Origin: Nocardioides turkmenicus
Lineage (GTDB): Bacteria > Actinomycetota > Actinomycetes > Propionibacteriales > Nocardioidaceae
Length of the DNA stretch: 64,000 nucleotides
Assembly (NCBI RefSeq): GCF_011045035.1
Contig: NZ_JAALAA010000003.1
Location: forward strand, 62,001 to 126,000
Direction: 5' to 3'
This document shows, piece after piece, positions 32,711 through 41,447 of this stretch. Numbering within the stretch: position 1 is the first letter of the stretch; each line of letters begins with the position of its first letter. A program made the position numbers and the translations under genes. Below the pieces are notes generated by a model. The model was not told the origin of the DNA. It was given only the letters and a program-made list of their open reading frames with translations, and did not search any database.

Positions 32711-33106
32711 ATGACCATCCTGATCGGCTACGTCCCCACACCGGTCGGCGAGGCGGCCCTCGAGGCCGGCCTGGCCGAGGCGGCGGCTCGCGGCGACGAC
32801 GTCGTCATCGTCAACAGCCCGCGCCGCGGCGCCACCGTGGACGCCGACCTCGTCGACGAGGACACCGCCGACAAGCTCGTCGCCCGTGCCACCGAGGCCG
32901 GGGTGAGCGCCCGCGTCGACCACACCACCCACGGAGCCGACGTCGTCGAGACCTTCGACGCCCTGGCCGCCGAGACCGGCGCCCGGCTGATCGTGATCGG
33001 GCTGCGCCGCCGCTCGCCGGTCGGCAAGGCCCTGCTCGGCAGCGACGCCCAGCGCATCCTGCTCGACGCCAGCGTGCCCGTCCTCGCCGTGAAGCCGACC
33101 GCATGA
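32711..33106 (+). CDS. Universal stress protein (UspA family)
   Basis: This 131-residue single Usp domain carries the ATP-binding pattern G-x2-G-x9-GS in IGLRRRSPVGKALLGSDAQR, and it ends VPVLAVKPTA as usual. It is 23 nt after tctA and overlaps the next dehydratase (ATGA), so it is in the transport operon. Usp proteins next to TTT and TRAP transporters are a known association. Its role here is not shown by sequence. Confidence 0.9.
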   Translation: MTILIGYVPTPVGEAALEAGLAEAAARGDDVVIVNSPRRGATVDADLVDEDTADKLVARATEAGVSARVDHTTHGADVVETFDALAAETGARLIVIGLRRRSPVGKALLGSDAQRILLDASVPVLAVKPTA

Positions 33107-34380
33107 CCTCCGGGCCCAACCGCAGCCGGATCTCGAAGGTCGTCGTCACCCCGGTCGCGTTCGCCGACCCGCCGCTGCTCAACGTGGTCGGCGTCCACCA
33201 GCCGTGGGCGCTGCGCGCCATCGTCGAGCTCCACACCGACACCGGCCTGGTCGGCCTCGGCGAGACGTACGCCGACGAGACCCATCTCGCCCGCCTCGAC
33301 GCCGTCGCCGAGGCACTCCCGGGATCGGATCCCTACGACACCCACGGCCTGCGCCGGCTCGTCGTCGACGTGCTCGGCAAGGAGACCGGCGGGGCGGGTG
33401 CTTCCTTCGGCGGCATGCTCGATGTCTCCTCGGCGGTCGACACCGTCTACTCCCCCTTCGAGGTCGCTTGTCTCGACCTGGTCGCCCGCGAGGCGGGTCG
33501 GCCGGTCAGCGACCTGCTCGGTGGCGCGGTGCGCGACCGCGTGCCGTTCAGCGGCTACCTGTTCTACAAGTGGGCGGGCCACCCCGGTCAGCCCGACGAT
33601 GACTGGGGCGAGGCGCTCACACCCGACCAGATCGTCGCCCAGGCCCGGCGCATGGTCGACGGCTGGGGCTTCGGCTCGCTCAAGCTGAAGGGCGGGGTGT
33701 TCCATCCCGACGAGGAGTGCGCCGCGATCGAGGCGCTACGCGCCGCCTTCCCCGACCTGCCGCTGCGCCTGGATCCCAACGGCGCCTGGACCCCGGAGAC
33801 GTCGGTGAAGGTCGCCGAGCGGCTCAGCGGCGTCGTGGAGTATCTCGAGGACCCCACGCCCGGGATCGAGGGGATGGCCCAGGTCGCGGCCCGCACCGAC
33901 GTACCTCTGGCCACCAACATGTGCGTGATCGCCTTCGAGCACCTCAGACCGGCGATCGCGGTCGATGCGGTCCAGATCGTGCTCTCCGACCATCACCTGT
34001 GGGGTGGGCTGCGCCGCTCGGCGCTGCTGGGCGGGATCACGGACACTTTCGGGATGGGGCTGTCGATGCACAGCAACTCCCACCTCGGCGTCTCGCTGGC
34101 CGCGATGGTCCACCTGGCCGCCGCCACCCCCAACCTGACCTACGCCTGCGACACCCACTATCCATGGAAGACCCAGGACCTCGTACGTCCCGGGGTGCTC
34201 GACTTCGACGACGGCGCGGTCGCGGTGCCGACGGGCCCGGGACTGGGGGTGGAGCTTGACCGTGACCTGCTCGGCGAGCTGCACGAGCAGTATCTGAGCT
34301 GCGGCGTGCGGCGGCGGGAGGACACGGTCTACATGCGTTCCATCGAGCCGGGATTCACGCCGAACACCTCCCGTTGGTGA
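33103..34380 (+). CDS. Second glucarate-dehydratase-type enolase superfamily enzyme
   Basis: This 425-residue protein has the GlucD-type active site: SLKLKGG (KxK), LDPNGAW, LEDPTPGIEGM, ATNMCVI and the catalytic-His block HSNSHLGVSLA. It is clearly diverged from the copy at 22760-24097; for example it has PTPGIEG where GudD has PCGAEGG. The substrate may be a different aldarate or the same one under other control. It overlaps the Usp gene and ends the TTT operon. Confidence 0.88.
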   Translation: MTSGPNRSRISKVVVTPVAFADPPLLNVVGVHQPWALRAIVELHTDTGLVGLGETYADETHLARLDAVAEALPGSDPYDTHGLRRLVVDVLGKETGGAGASFGGMLDVSSAVDTVYSPFEVACLDLVAREAGRPVSDLLGGAVRDRVPFSGYLFYKWAGHPGQPDDDWGEALTPDQIVAQARRMVDGWGFGSLKLKGGVFHPDEECAAIEALRAAFPDLPLRLDPNGAWTPETSVKVAERLSGVVEYLEDPTPGIEGMAQVAARTDVPLATNMCVIAFEHLRPAIAVDAVQIVLSDHHLWGGLRRSALLGGITDTFGMGLSMHSNSHLGVSLAAMVHLAAATPNLTYACDTHYPWKTQDLVRPGVLDFDDGAVAVPTGPGLGVELDRDLLGELHEQYLSCGVRRREDTVYMRSIEPGFTPNTSRW

Positions 34381-34420
34381 TCCCACAGCAATACCTTCAG
34401 GGCATCGTCTAATGCGATAT

Positions 34421-34455
34421 TCGGCTTGGACATGAATCGCCAATCCTGACAGTCT
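34421..34455 (+). promoter_or_regulatory. Promoter/operator-like motif upstream of the TRAP operon
   Basis: tcggcttggacatgaatcgc (34421-34440) matches the motifs before kdgD and tctC, with one G fewer in the upstream part. ttggac (34426-34431) could be a -35 box with the weaker cagtct (34450-34455) as -10 box, 18 nt apart. Confidence 0.5.
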
Positions 34456-34456
34456 C

Positions 34457-34490
34457 CTGTGACACGGGCCACACGTGGGCCCGGTCACAG
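34457..34490. promoter_or_regulatory. 13-bp interrupted dyad in the TRAP operon leader
   Basis: ctgtgac (34457-34463) pairs with gtcacag (34484-34490), and cgggcc (34465-34470) with ggcccg (34478-34483), leaving one bulged A and a 7-nt loop. It begins right after the putative -10 box and ends 25 nt before the start codon. It could be an operator or an mRNA structure. Confidence 0.45.
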
Positions 34491-34515
34491 AACGACGAGC
34501 CAGGAGCTTCCACCG

Positions 34516-35715
34516 GTGACACAGATCGATGCAGGCGGGACCAGGACGATACCGGTCGTCGCCTACGCCTACCCCTGGGACGTGATCGGCGATCCGGACT
34601 TCGCCGATCGCGCCCGGGGGCTCGGCGTCTCCAAGATCGCCCTCGCCGCGGCGTACCACACCACCCGCGCGGCGACCCCGCTCCACCCCGGGCACCGGAT
34701 CGTCGAGGCCCGCAGCGCGGCCCTCTACCGCCCGGTCCGCCCGGAGGCCTGGGACGGTGCCCGGCTGGTCCCGCCCGCAGCGACCTGGGTCGACGCGGAG
34801 GACCCCTACGGCGAGGCCGCCGCCATCCTGACCGAGGCCGGCTTCGAGGTCGCCGCCTGGATCGTGCTGACCCACTCGACACGGCTCGGCGAGGCCAACC
34901 CCGGCCTCGCGGTCGTCAGCTGCTGGGACGAGCCCTACCCCTACGCGCTGTGCACCCGCCACGAGGACGTCCGCCGCTACGCGGAGACCCTCGCCGCCGA
35001 GGCCGTCCGCGACACCCCCACCTCCACGGCCATCCTGGAGGCCTGCGGCCAGCTCGGCTTCGGCCACGGCGGACACCACGAGAAGACCGACGGGGCCTAC
35101 GACGCCGCCACCCAGGAGCTGCTCTCGATCTGCTGCTGCCCCGCCTGTCGCGCGGACTGGACCGACCGCGGGCTCGACGCCGAGGCCACGGTCGCGGCCC
35201 TGCGCGCCGCGACCGGCGCAGCCGCCTCGGGCCAGACCGTGGACCCGAAGGCCCTGGACACCATCCTCGAGTCCCGCCACGCCGCGACCGACGAGCTCCG
35301 CCGCCGCGTGATCGCGGCCGTCCGCGAGGCCGCGCCCGACATCGTCGAGATCGCGGTGCACGCCCAGCCCGACCCCTGGGCGACCGGAGCCAGCCCCGGC
35401 CTCACGCCGACCACGGCCGACGACGTCGACCTGGTCGTCTCCTTCTGCTGGCCGACCACCGAGGCGTCGGTGGAGACCGGGCGCCGGCTGGTCGAAGCGG
35501 TCGACGGCAAGGCGGCGGCCGCTGCGTACGTCACGGTCCTCCCGCCCACCACCGACGACGCCTTCGGTGGCCATGTGCGGGCCTTGGTCGACGCCGGGAT
35601 CGACCAGATCCACCTCTATCACCTCGGTCTGGCGGGCGCGGACAGGCAGCACCTGCTCGCCGAGGCGACCGAGGTCCCCCACCACCGCCGAGACGAGGAC
35701 GGACAGACGGTATGA
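34516..35715 (+). CDS. Uncharacterised protein heading the TRAP/uronate operon
   Basis: I do not recognise the family. The GTG at 34516 has aggag 9 nt upstream and gives 399 residues. An in-frame start 57 nt upstream lies in the dyad and is less likely. The pattern of strand-like segments and the ending DQIHLYHLGLAG suggest a TIM-barrel, perhaps a glycosidase-like fold. Notable are VVSCWDEPYPYALCTRHEDV, GFGHGGHHEKTDGAY and a Cys cluster, CCCPAC, that could bind metal. No signal peptide is visible. Its stop overlaps the dctQ ATG. A cytoplasmic hydrolase acting on imported pectic oligomers is a guess from context. Confidence 0.65.
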   Translation: MTQIDAGGTRTIPVVAYAYPWDVIGDPDFADRARGLGVSKIALAAAYHTTRAATPLHPGHRIVEARSAALYRPVRPEAWDGARLVPPAATWVDAEDPYGEAAAILTEAGFEVAAWIVLTHSTRLGEANPGLAVVSCWDEPYPYALCTRHEDVRRYAETLAAEAVRDTPTSTAILEACGQLGFGHGGHHEKTDGAYDAATQELLSICCCPACRADWTDRGLDAEATVAALRAATGAAASGQTVDPKALDTILESRHAATDELRRRVIAAVREAAPDIVEIAVHAQPDPWATGASPGLTPTTADDVDLVVSFCWPTTEASVETGRRLVEAVDGKAAAAAYVTVLPPTTDDAFGGHVRALVDAGIDQIHLYHLGLAGADRQHLLAEATEVPHHRRDEDGQTV

Positions 35716-36236
35716 ACACATCCCGCGAGAGCGGACCGCTCAAGCGCGCCTGGCGCGCGGTCGACACGGTCTTCGAGGCCTTCTGCATCCTGTGCCTGGT
35801 CGCCACGCTGCTGATCGTGCTGTGGCAGGTCTTCAGCCGCGAGGTGCTGAGCAACTCCCCCAGCTGGAGCGAGGAGAGCGCCCGCATCCTGCTGGTCTGG
35901 GTCGGCTTCCTCGGCGCCACGATCGGCTTCCGCGAGGGCGCCCACATCGCCGTCACGTTCCTGGTGGACAGGTTCCCGGCGACGCTCCGGTCGATGATCG
36001 ACCGCGTCGTGCAGGTGCTGCTGCTCGGCTTCGGGCTCTTCCTGATCGTCCAGGGCAGCCAGTTCGTCGTCGACGCCCAGGCCGCGACCCTGCCCGGCAC
36101 CGGGCTCCCCCGCAGCGTCCTCTACCTCATGATGCCGGTCGCCGGCGTCATGCTCCTCCTCTACACCGTCCTCCAGGCCTTCGGCATCAGCACCCAGCGC
36201 TACGCCGAGCCTGACGATGCAGCCGAGATCGGCTGA
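35712..36236 (+). CDS. TRAP transporter small permease (DctQ family)
   Basis: This 174-residue protein has four hydrophobic helices and the DctQ hallmarks FCILCLVATLLIVLWQVFSR, SWSEESARILLVWVGFLGAT and GFREGAHIAVTFLVD. It overlaps the upstream unknown gene (ATGA) and is 26 nt before dctM. The TRAP system imports an organic acid with sodium; the neighbouring uronate dehydrogenase suggests galacturonate or glucuronate. Confidence 0.93.
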   Translation: MNTSRESGPLKRAWRAVDTVFEAFCILCLVATLLIVLWQVFSREVLSNSPSWSEESARILLVWVGFLGATIGFREGAHIAVTFLVDRFPATLRSMIDRVVQVLLLGFGLFLIVQGSQFVVDAQAATLPGTGLPRSVLYLMMPVAGVMLLLYTVLQAFGISTQRYAEPDDAAEIG

Positions 36237-36262
36237 GCCGCCGAAAGTCGAAGGACTCCCCC

Positions 36263-37558
36263 ATGCCCATCGATCCTCTTGCCATCGCGATCCTGCTCGG
36301 CAGCTTCGCCATCCTGATCCTGCTGCGCATCCCCGTCGCCCTGGCCCTCGCCCTGGCCGCTCTCTTCGAGGCGCTCTACATCGGCCTCCCGCTGACCGTC
36401 GTGGGGCAGCGGATGGTCGCCGGTCTCGACACCTTCGCCCTGCTGGCCATCCCGTTCTTCATCCTCGGCGGCGAGATCATGGGCGCGGGCGGCATCTCCC
36501 GCCGCCTGATCGCCCTCGCCGGGCTGCTGGTCGGCTGGGTCCGCGGCGGTCTCGGGATGGTCAACATCGGCGCCTCGACCTTCTTCGGCGCCCTGTCCGG
36601 CTCCTCGGTCGCGGACGTCTCCGCGATCGGCTCGGTGACCATCCCGATGATGAAGAAGCGCGGCTACGACACCGACTACGCGGTCGCGGTCACCGTCTCC
36701 GGCGCCACCCAGGCGGTCATGATCCCGCCGAGCCACAACCTGATCATCTACTCGATGGCCGCGGGCGGCGTCTCCATCGGAGCGCTGTTCACGGCGGGCA
36801 TCCTCCCCGGGATCCTGCTCGGCGCGGCGCTGATGGTGATGGCCTACGCCCTGGCGGTCAAGCGCGGCTACCCGAAGGAAGAGCTCGTCCCGATGAAGGA
36901 CGTCCCCAAGATCGTCGCCGACGGGCTGCTCAGCCTGCTGATGCCGGTGATCATCCTCGGCGGCATCCTCTCCGGCATCTTCACCGCGACCGAGTCGGCG
37001 GCGATCGCCTGCCTGTACGCCTTCATCCTGACGTTCTTCGTCTACCGCGACCTGCCGCTCAAGGCGATGGTCCCGATCCTGCAGAGCAGCCTGCGCACCC
37101 TGGGTGTGGTGCTGTTCATCATCGCGGCGGCGGGCGCCTTCGGCTACTTCCTCGCCTTCCTGCAGGTGCCGGCGCTGGCCACCGACGCCCTGCTCGGCAT
37201 CTCCGACAACATCGTCGTCGTCCTGCTGCTGATCAACCTGCTCCTGCTCGCGCTCGGCGCGATCATGGACATGGCGCCGCTGATCGTGATCATGACGCCG
37301 ATCCTGCTGCCGGTCGCCACCGGACTCGGCATGGACCCGGTCCAGTTCGGGATCATGCTCGTCTTCAACCTCGCCATCGGCCTGATCACGCCGCCGGTCG
37401 GCAACGTCCTCTTCGTCGGCTGCGCCATCGGACGTACGTCCATCGAGAAGGTCATCAGGACGGTCGGTCTCTTCCTCATCCCGATGCTCGTCGTCCTGCT
37501 GCTGATCACGTACGTCCCGTTCTTCTCGCTCGCCCTCCCCGAAGCGCTGGGCCAATGA
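36263..37558 (+). CDS. TRAP transporter large permease (DctM family)
   Basis: This 431-residue protein has about 12 hydrophobic segments. DctM signatures are IPFFILGGEIMGAGGISRRL, FFGALSGSSVADVSAIGSV, MIPPSHNLIIYSMAAGGVSI and the C-terminal FNLAIGLITPPVGNVLFVG. An aaggactcccc stretch lies before the ATG. It sits between the small permease and the receptor. Confidence 0.95.
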   Translation: MPIDPLAIAILLGSFAILILLRIPVALALALAALFEALYIGLPLTVVGQRMVAGLDTFALLAIPFFILGGEIMGAGGISRRLIALAGLLVGWVRGGLGMVNIGASTFFGALSGSSVADVSAIGSVTIPMMKKRGYDTDYAVAVTVSGATQAVMIPPSHNLIIYSMAAGGVSIGALFTAGILPGILLGAALMVMAYALAVKRGYPKEELVPMKDVPKIVADGLLSLLMPVIILGGILSGIFTATESAAIACLYAFILTFFVYRDLPLKAMVPILQSSLRTLGVVLFIIAAAGAFGYFLAFLQVPALATDALLGISDNIVVVLLLINLLLLALGAIMDMAPLIVIMTPILLPVATGLGMDPVQFGIMLVFNLAIGLITPPVGNVLFVGCAIGRTSIEKVIRTVGLFLIPMLVVLLLITYVPFFSLALPEALGQ

Positions 37559-37595
37559 GTCCGAGACAAGTAGTCACCCTCGAAAGGAACCAACC

Positions 37596-38645
37596 GTGAA
37601 CACCACCTCCCCCCAGCCGGTCACCCGGCGCTCTCTGTTCAAGGCCGGCGCCTTCGGTGCCGCAGCGGTCGCCGGCAGCCTCGCACTCAGCGCCTGCGGC
37701 GGCGGCTCCCTCCGCGGCAGCGGCGGAGGCGGCGGCTCGAAGACCTTCAAGCTCGCCGAGACCCACCCCGACGACTACCCGACCACCCTGGGCGACAAGA
37801 AGTTCGCCGAGCTGGCCGAGAAGTACACCGACGGCCGGATCAAGATCCAGGTCTACCCCAACGCCCAGCTCGGCGAGGAGTCCGACGCGATCGAGCAGGT
37901 GCAGATGGGCTCGATCGAGATGACCCGGATCAGCTCGGCCCCGATGGGCGAGTTCGTGCCCGCGATGGGGCTGTTCAGCCTGCCGTACCTCTTCGACGAC
38001 GCCGACCACCTGTGGCGCTTCCTCGACAGCGAGAGCGGCAAGAAGCTGCTCGGTGAGACCGAGGGCGCCGGCTTCAAGGGCCTGGGCTACTTCGACCCCG
38101 GCGCCCGCAGCTTCTACACCTCGAAGAAGCCCATCAAGGCACCTGCCGACGTCAAGGGGCTCAAGATCCGCGTCCAGGAGTCGCAGGTGCAGATCGACTT
38201 CATCAAGGCGCTCGGCGGCTCGCCCACGCCGATGGACTACGGCGAGGTCTACAGCTCGCTGCAGAGCGGGCTGCTCGACGGCGCCGAGAACAACGAGCCG
38301 TCCTACTACTCCGCCTCCCACTACGAGGTCGCGAAGAACTACACCCTCGACCGGCACATGCGCGTCGCCGAGGTGCTCCTCATCAACAAGGACACCTGGG
38401 ACGGGCTCGACTCCGCGGACCAGGAGGCGCTCCAGAAGGCCGCCGACGAGGCTGCGCCCTTCCAGCGCGAGAAGTGGGACGCCCAGGTCGAGGCCGACCT
38501 GGAGAAGCTGCGCGGCGAGGGTGTCACCATCAACGAGATCACCGACCTCGCGCCGTGGCGCGAGGCGACCAAGTCCGTCATCGACAAGCACGGCGCCGAC
38601 CTCGGCGAGTACATCGACGCCGTCGAGGAGCTGCGCAGCGCATGA
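37596..38645 (+). CDS. TRAP transporter substrate-binding protein (DctP family)
   Basis: This 349-residue receptor has a GTG start behind gaaaggaacc. The N-terminus has a Tat-like TRRSLFKAGAFGAAAVAG, then LALSACG, so it is probably a Tat-exported lipoprotein. The mature part has FKLAETHPDDYPTTLGDKKF, IQVYPNAQLGEESDAIEQVQ and the substrate-carboxylate Arg region LKIRVQESQVQIDFIKALG of DctP. The stop overlaps the uronate dehydrogenase start. Confidence 0.93.
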   Translation: MNTTSPQPVTRRSLFKAGAFGAAAVAGSLALSACGGGSLRGSGGGGGSKTFKLAETHPDDYPTTLGDKKFAELAEKYTDGRIKIQVYPNAQLGEESDAIEQVQMGSIEMTRISSAPMGEFVPAMGLFSLPYLFDDADHLWRFLDSESGKKLLGETEGAGFKGLGYFDPGARSFYTSKKPIKAPADVKGLKIRVQESQVQIDFIKALGGSPTPMDYGEVYSSLQSGLLDGAENNEPSYYSASHYEVAKNYTLDRHMRVAEVLLINKDTWDGLDSADQEALQKAADEAAPFQREKWDAQVEADLEKLRGEGVTINEITDLAPWREATKSVIDKHGADLGEYIDAVEELRSA

Positions 38646-39466
38646 CACAGGTTGTTCTGATCACCGGCGCGAACGGCGTCGTCGGGCGGCTGATGCGCCC
38701 ACGCCTGGCCCGTGAGGGCCGCACCCTGCGCCTCCTCGACGTCGTACGTCCCGAGCCCGCTGCCGAGGGCGAGGCCGTCGAGATCATCGAGGCGTCGGTG
38801 ACCGACGAGGCGGCGATGCGCGCCGCCTGCGAGGGCGTGGACGCGATCATCCACCTCGGCGGCATCAGCGTCGAGGCGCCGTGGGCCGAGATCCTCTCGG
38901 CCAACATCGACGGCACCCGGGTGGTCCTCGAGGCCGCCCGGGACGCCGGGGTCGGCCGCGTCGTGCTGGCCTCGAGCAACCACGCGCCCGGCTTCTACGA
39001 GATCGACGGGGCCCCGGAGGGCGGGCTTCCTGCGGATGCCTTCCCCAGGCCCGACACCTACTACGGGGTCAGCAAGGTCGCGATGGAGGCCCTCGGGAGC
39101 CTCTTCCACGACCGCTACGGCATCGACGTGACCGCGCTGCGGATCGGCTCGTGCTTCGAGAAGCCCTGGGACCGCCGCTCGCTGTGGACGTGGATGTCGC
39201 CCGACGACGGCGCCCGGCTCCTCGAGGCCTGCCTGGCCACCCCGCAGCCCGGCTTCCGGGTCGTGTGGGGCATCTCCCGCAACACCCGCAACTGGTGGTC
39301 GCTGGAAGCCGGCGAGGCGATCGGCTACCACCCGCAGGACGACTCCGAGGTCTTTGCGGCCGAGCTGCTCGGCGACGCGATCGACGACGGCCCGCAGGGA
39401 CCCGAGGAGCGACTGGCCGGAGGGAAGTTCTGCTTCACCCCGCTGGGCGAGCACCAGCAGAAATAG
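38642..39466 (+). CDS. udh: NAD-dependent uronate dehydrogenase
   Basis: This 274-residue extended-type SDR oxidises D-galacturonate or D-glucuronate to the aldarolactone. It has ITGANGVVGRLMRP (NAD loop), IIHLGGISVEAPWAEILSAN, ASSNHAPGFYE (typical of uronate dehydrogenase), the catalytic YYGVSK and RIGSCFEKPWDRRSLWTW. It is coupled to dctP by overlap, so uptake and the first catabolic step are co-expressed. Glucarate and galactarate dehydratases in the island take the product. Confidence 0.9.
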   Translation: MTQVVLITGANGVVGRLMRPRLAREGRTLRLLDVVRPEPAAEGEAVEIIEASVTDEAAMRAACEGVDAIIHLGGISVEAPWAEILSANIDGTRVVLEAARDAGVGRVVLASSNHAPGFYEIDGAPEGGLPADAFPRPDTYYGVSKVAMEALGSLFHDRYGIDVTALRIGSCFEKPWDRRSLWTWMSPDDGARLLEACLATPQPGFRVVWGISRNTRNWWSLEAGEAIGYHPQDDSEVFAAELLGDAIDDGPQGPEERLAGGKFCFTPLGEHQQK

Positions 39467-39476
39467 ACCCCCATGG

Positions 39477-39520
39477 GGAACGGGTGGTCCGGCTGTCACC
39501 GGGCCACCCGTTCCTCTTTT
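39477..39520 (+). terminator. Rho-independent terminator after the TRAP-udh operon
   Basis: ggaacgggtggtccgg (39477-39492), loop ctgtca, ccgggccacccgttcc (39499-39514), then tctttt. The 16-bp stem has one G-U pair. It lies 10 nt after the udh stop, in the 63-nt gap before the convergent pectate lyase gene, and could serve both. Confidence 0.85.
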
Positions 39521-39529
39521 CTCGATGGG

Positions 39530-41356
39530 TCAGGAGGCGGTCGCGCGGATCAGCGTCCCCAGGTTCTCGACGAACGTGGAGGTGTTGATCAGCTGGGGCG
39601 GCTCGGCCGCCTGGTAGGGCGGCACCGCGGGCGGGTTGCTCGACGGGTAGGGCGAGGTGTCGAAGGTGTCCCCGACGTGCTTGCTCATGTAGGCCTTCCC
39701 GTCGTAGGGGTGCGTGGTGCCCGGGCCGCGGAACGGGTTGGTCACCGCCTCGGCCGGGGAGAGCCAGTAGCCCTTCTCGCCGAGGTCGGCGACGACCGCC
39801 GCGACCTCGGCCTCGCTGGGCGCCTCGACCGCGTGCGAGGTGCCCCGGAGCAGCTCCAGCAGACCCAGGTCGTGCAGCGAGAAGAACGGCGGCAGGTCGT
39901 AGGACTCCCCCGGCGTGAGCGGCGAGCGGGCCACCAGATCGGCCACCTCGGCATCGGACAGAGCCCGGAGACGGTCGTACTCGGACCTCAGCCGCGCCTC
40001 CGCCACCGAGCGGCCGCCGGAGTAGTGGCTGAGGGTGTCGTGGTGGTCGTAGTCGTAGTAGTACGCCCCGTTGTTGATGTTGGAGCCGAACCGGTGCACG
40101 AACAGCGCCCGGTTGGTGCCCGGCTCGACGAAGGTCGGGTGGGTCCGGCTCGCGATCAGCGGGTTCTCCGCCCGCTGCTGCTCGGTCAGCCGGCAGCTCG
40201 CCAGCCAGTCCAGCGCCGCCGGGACGCCGTCGAGGAACGTACGGTCGCCGGTGAGCTGGAAGTAGGTGAACAGCTGCTCGATGTTCGTCTGGGTGGTGTG
40301 GGTGGTCAGCGCGCGCGGCTCGTAGGAGCGACCCGCGGCCACCGCGCCCGCCGGGCGGCCGTCGCGGTCCTCGGCGAGGTGCTGGAGACCCCAGCCGGCC
40401 TGGGGTGCGGGCTGCTGCATGCGGCGTACGCACTCCATCGCCCGGCGGACCGGCTCGACGAGGTCGTCGCGCCCCAGGGAGACGACGCACATCAGCAGGA
40501 GCTTGATGTTCTCGCCGAGGACGTTGTCGTTGAAGGTGACGTGCTGGGTGTAGTCGCCGTCGACCATGCCTTCGCGGGCGTCCTCGGGCAGCCAGGACGG
40601 CAGCGTCTTCGGCCACGGCATCTCGGTGGTCGCCTTCGGGTCGCGGGGCCACCGCTGCGGCCAGCCACCGTCGCCGATGCCCCCGCTGATCTGAGCGTCC
40701 GTGATGAAGCCGATCACCTTGTCCAGCGACCGTCGGAAGCCACGGTCGCGCGGGTCGAGCAGATGCAGCCGCAGGATCAGCTGGCCGGCCGTGGAGGTGG
40801 CCGCGTCGTCGAAGGTCGAGTTGTCGTAGAGGTGCTGGAACTCCTCCAGGCGCCAGCCGTTGATCCCGATCGACTCGTACCAGCGCTTCAGCGACTTCGC
40901 GCCCGCGAAGTCGTGGACGTAGTTCCAGCCGCCCTCGGGGCGCTGCGCCCGGACGAGCGCCCGGCCGGTGCGCCGGGCGGCGTGCAGGAAGCGCTTCTCG
41001 CCGGTGGCGACGTACGCGTCGAGCAGGGCGTGCCCGACGGTCGGCGTGCCCGGTGGCTGCACCCAGCACATGGTGCGCCGGGCCTCCATCTCGCCCCAGG
41101 TCAGGGACAGGTCGGGGCGGTAGCTCCAGACGTAGGCGCCCTCGTAGGAGACGGTCTCGTCCATGTAGGTCGCCGCGCGGAGCATCGCGTCGCGGACGGT
41201 GTCGGCGGAGGTGGGCGTGGCCGCGGCGGCCGAGGCGGTGAGGCCGGCGGAGACGCCGCTCGCGGCGCCGAGGAGCGGGCCGGCCGCTGCTGCTTGGACG
41301 AGCCGACGTCGGCTCAGCGTCGAGCTCGGTGGGGACTTCTTCGCAGGGGAGTTCAT
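39530..41356 (-). CDS. Tat-exported pectate lyase, PL10-like
   Basis: This 608-residue protein starts with a Tat signal (LSRRRLVQAAAAGPLLG and an Ala-rich cleavage region). The mature domain matches alpha/alpha-barrel pectate lyases: PTVGHALLDAYVATGEKRFL, AQRPEGGWNYVHDF, NSTFDDAATSTAGQL, GGWPQRWPRD and the YTQHVTFNDNVLGENIKLLL block. It should cleave polygalacturonate outside the cell and so feed the uronate pathway. It lies downstream of gntR in the same orientation (91-nt gap) and converges with udh. The PL10 call is from motifs only. Confidence 0.78.
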   Translation of the reverse strand: MNSPAKKSPPSSTLSRRRLVQAAAAGPLLGAASGVSAGLTASAAAATPTSADTVRDAMLRAATYMDETVSYEGAYVWSYRPDLSLTWGEMEARRTMCWVQPPGTPTVGHALLDAYVATGEKRFLHAARRTGRALVRAQRPEGGWNYVHDFAGAKSLKRWYESIGINGWRLEEFQHLYDNSTFDDAATSTAGQLILRLHLLDPRDRGFRRSLDKVIGFITDAQISGGIGDGGWPQRWPRDPKATTEMPWPKTLPSWLPEDAREGMVDGDYTQHVTFNDNVLGENIKLLLMCVVSLGRDDLVEPVRRAMECVRRMQQPAPQAGWGLQHLAEDRDGRPAGAVAAGRSYEPRALTTHTTQTNIEQLFTYFQLTGDRTFLDGVPAALDWLASCRLTEQQRAENPLIASRTHPTFVEPGTNRALFVHRFGSNINNGAYYYDYDHHDTLSHYSGGRSVAEARLRSEYDRLRALSDAEVADLVARSPLTPGESYDLPPFFSLHDLGLLELLRGTSHAVEAPSEAEVAAVVADLGEKGYWLSPAEAVTNPFRGPGTTHPYDGKAYMSKHVGDTFDTSPYPSSNPPAVPPYQAAEPPQLINTSTFVENLGTLIRATAS

Positions 41357-41447
41357 CCCTCCATCGTGACGAGGCTCACACCCCTGCGGCCAATACCGAT
41401 GCCGACTCGCGCGATGCCCGCGGGGGCAACGTCGACGCGGCCTCGGA

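Noticed and set aside
30465..32741. 758-codon minus-strand frame opposite the tct genes, and similar long frames opposite cobBC and the ara genes
   Set aside because: Low-complexity Asp/Arg/Gly/Gln-rich translations mirror the codon pattern of the real genes on the other strand; no domain is visible.
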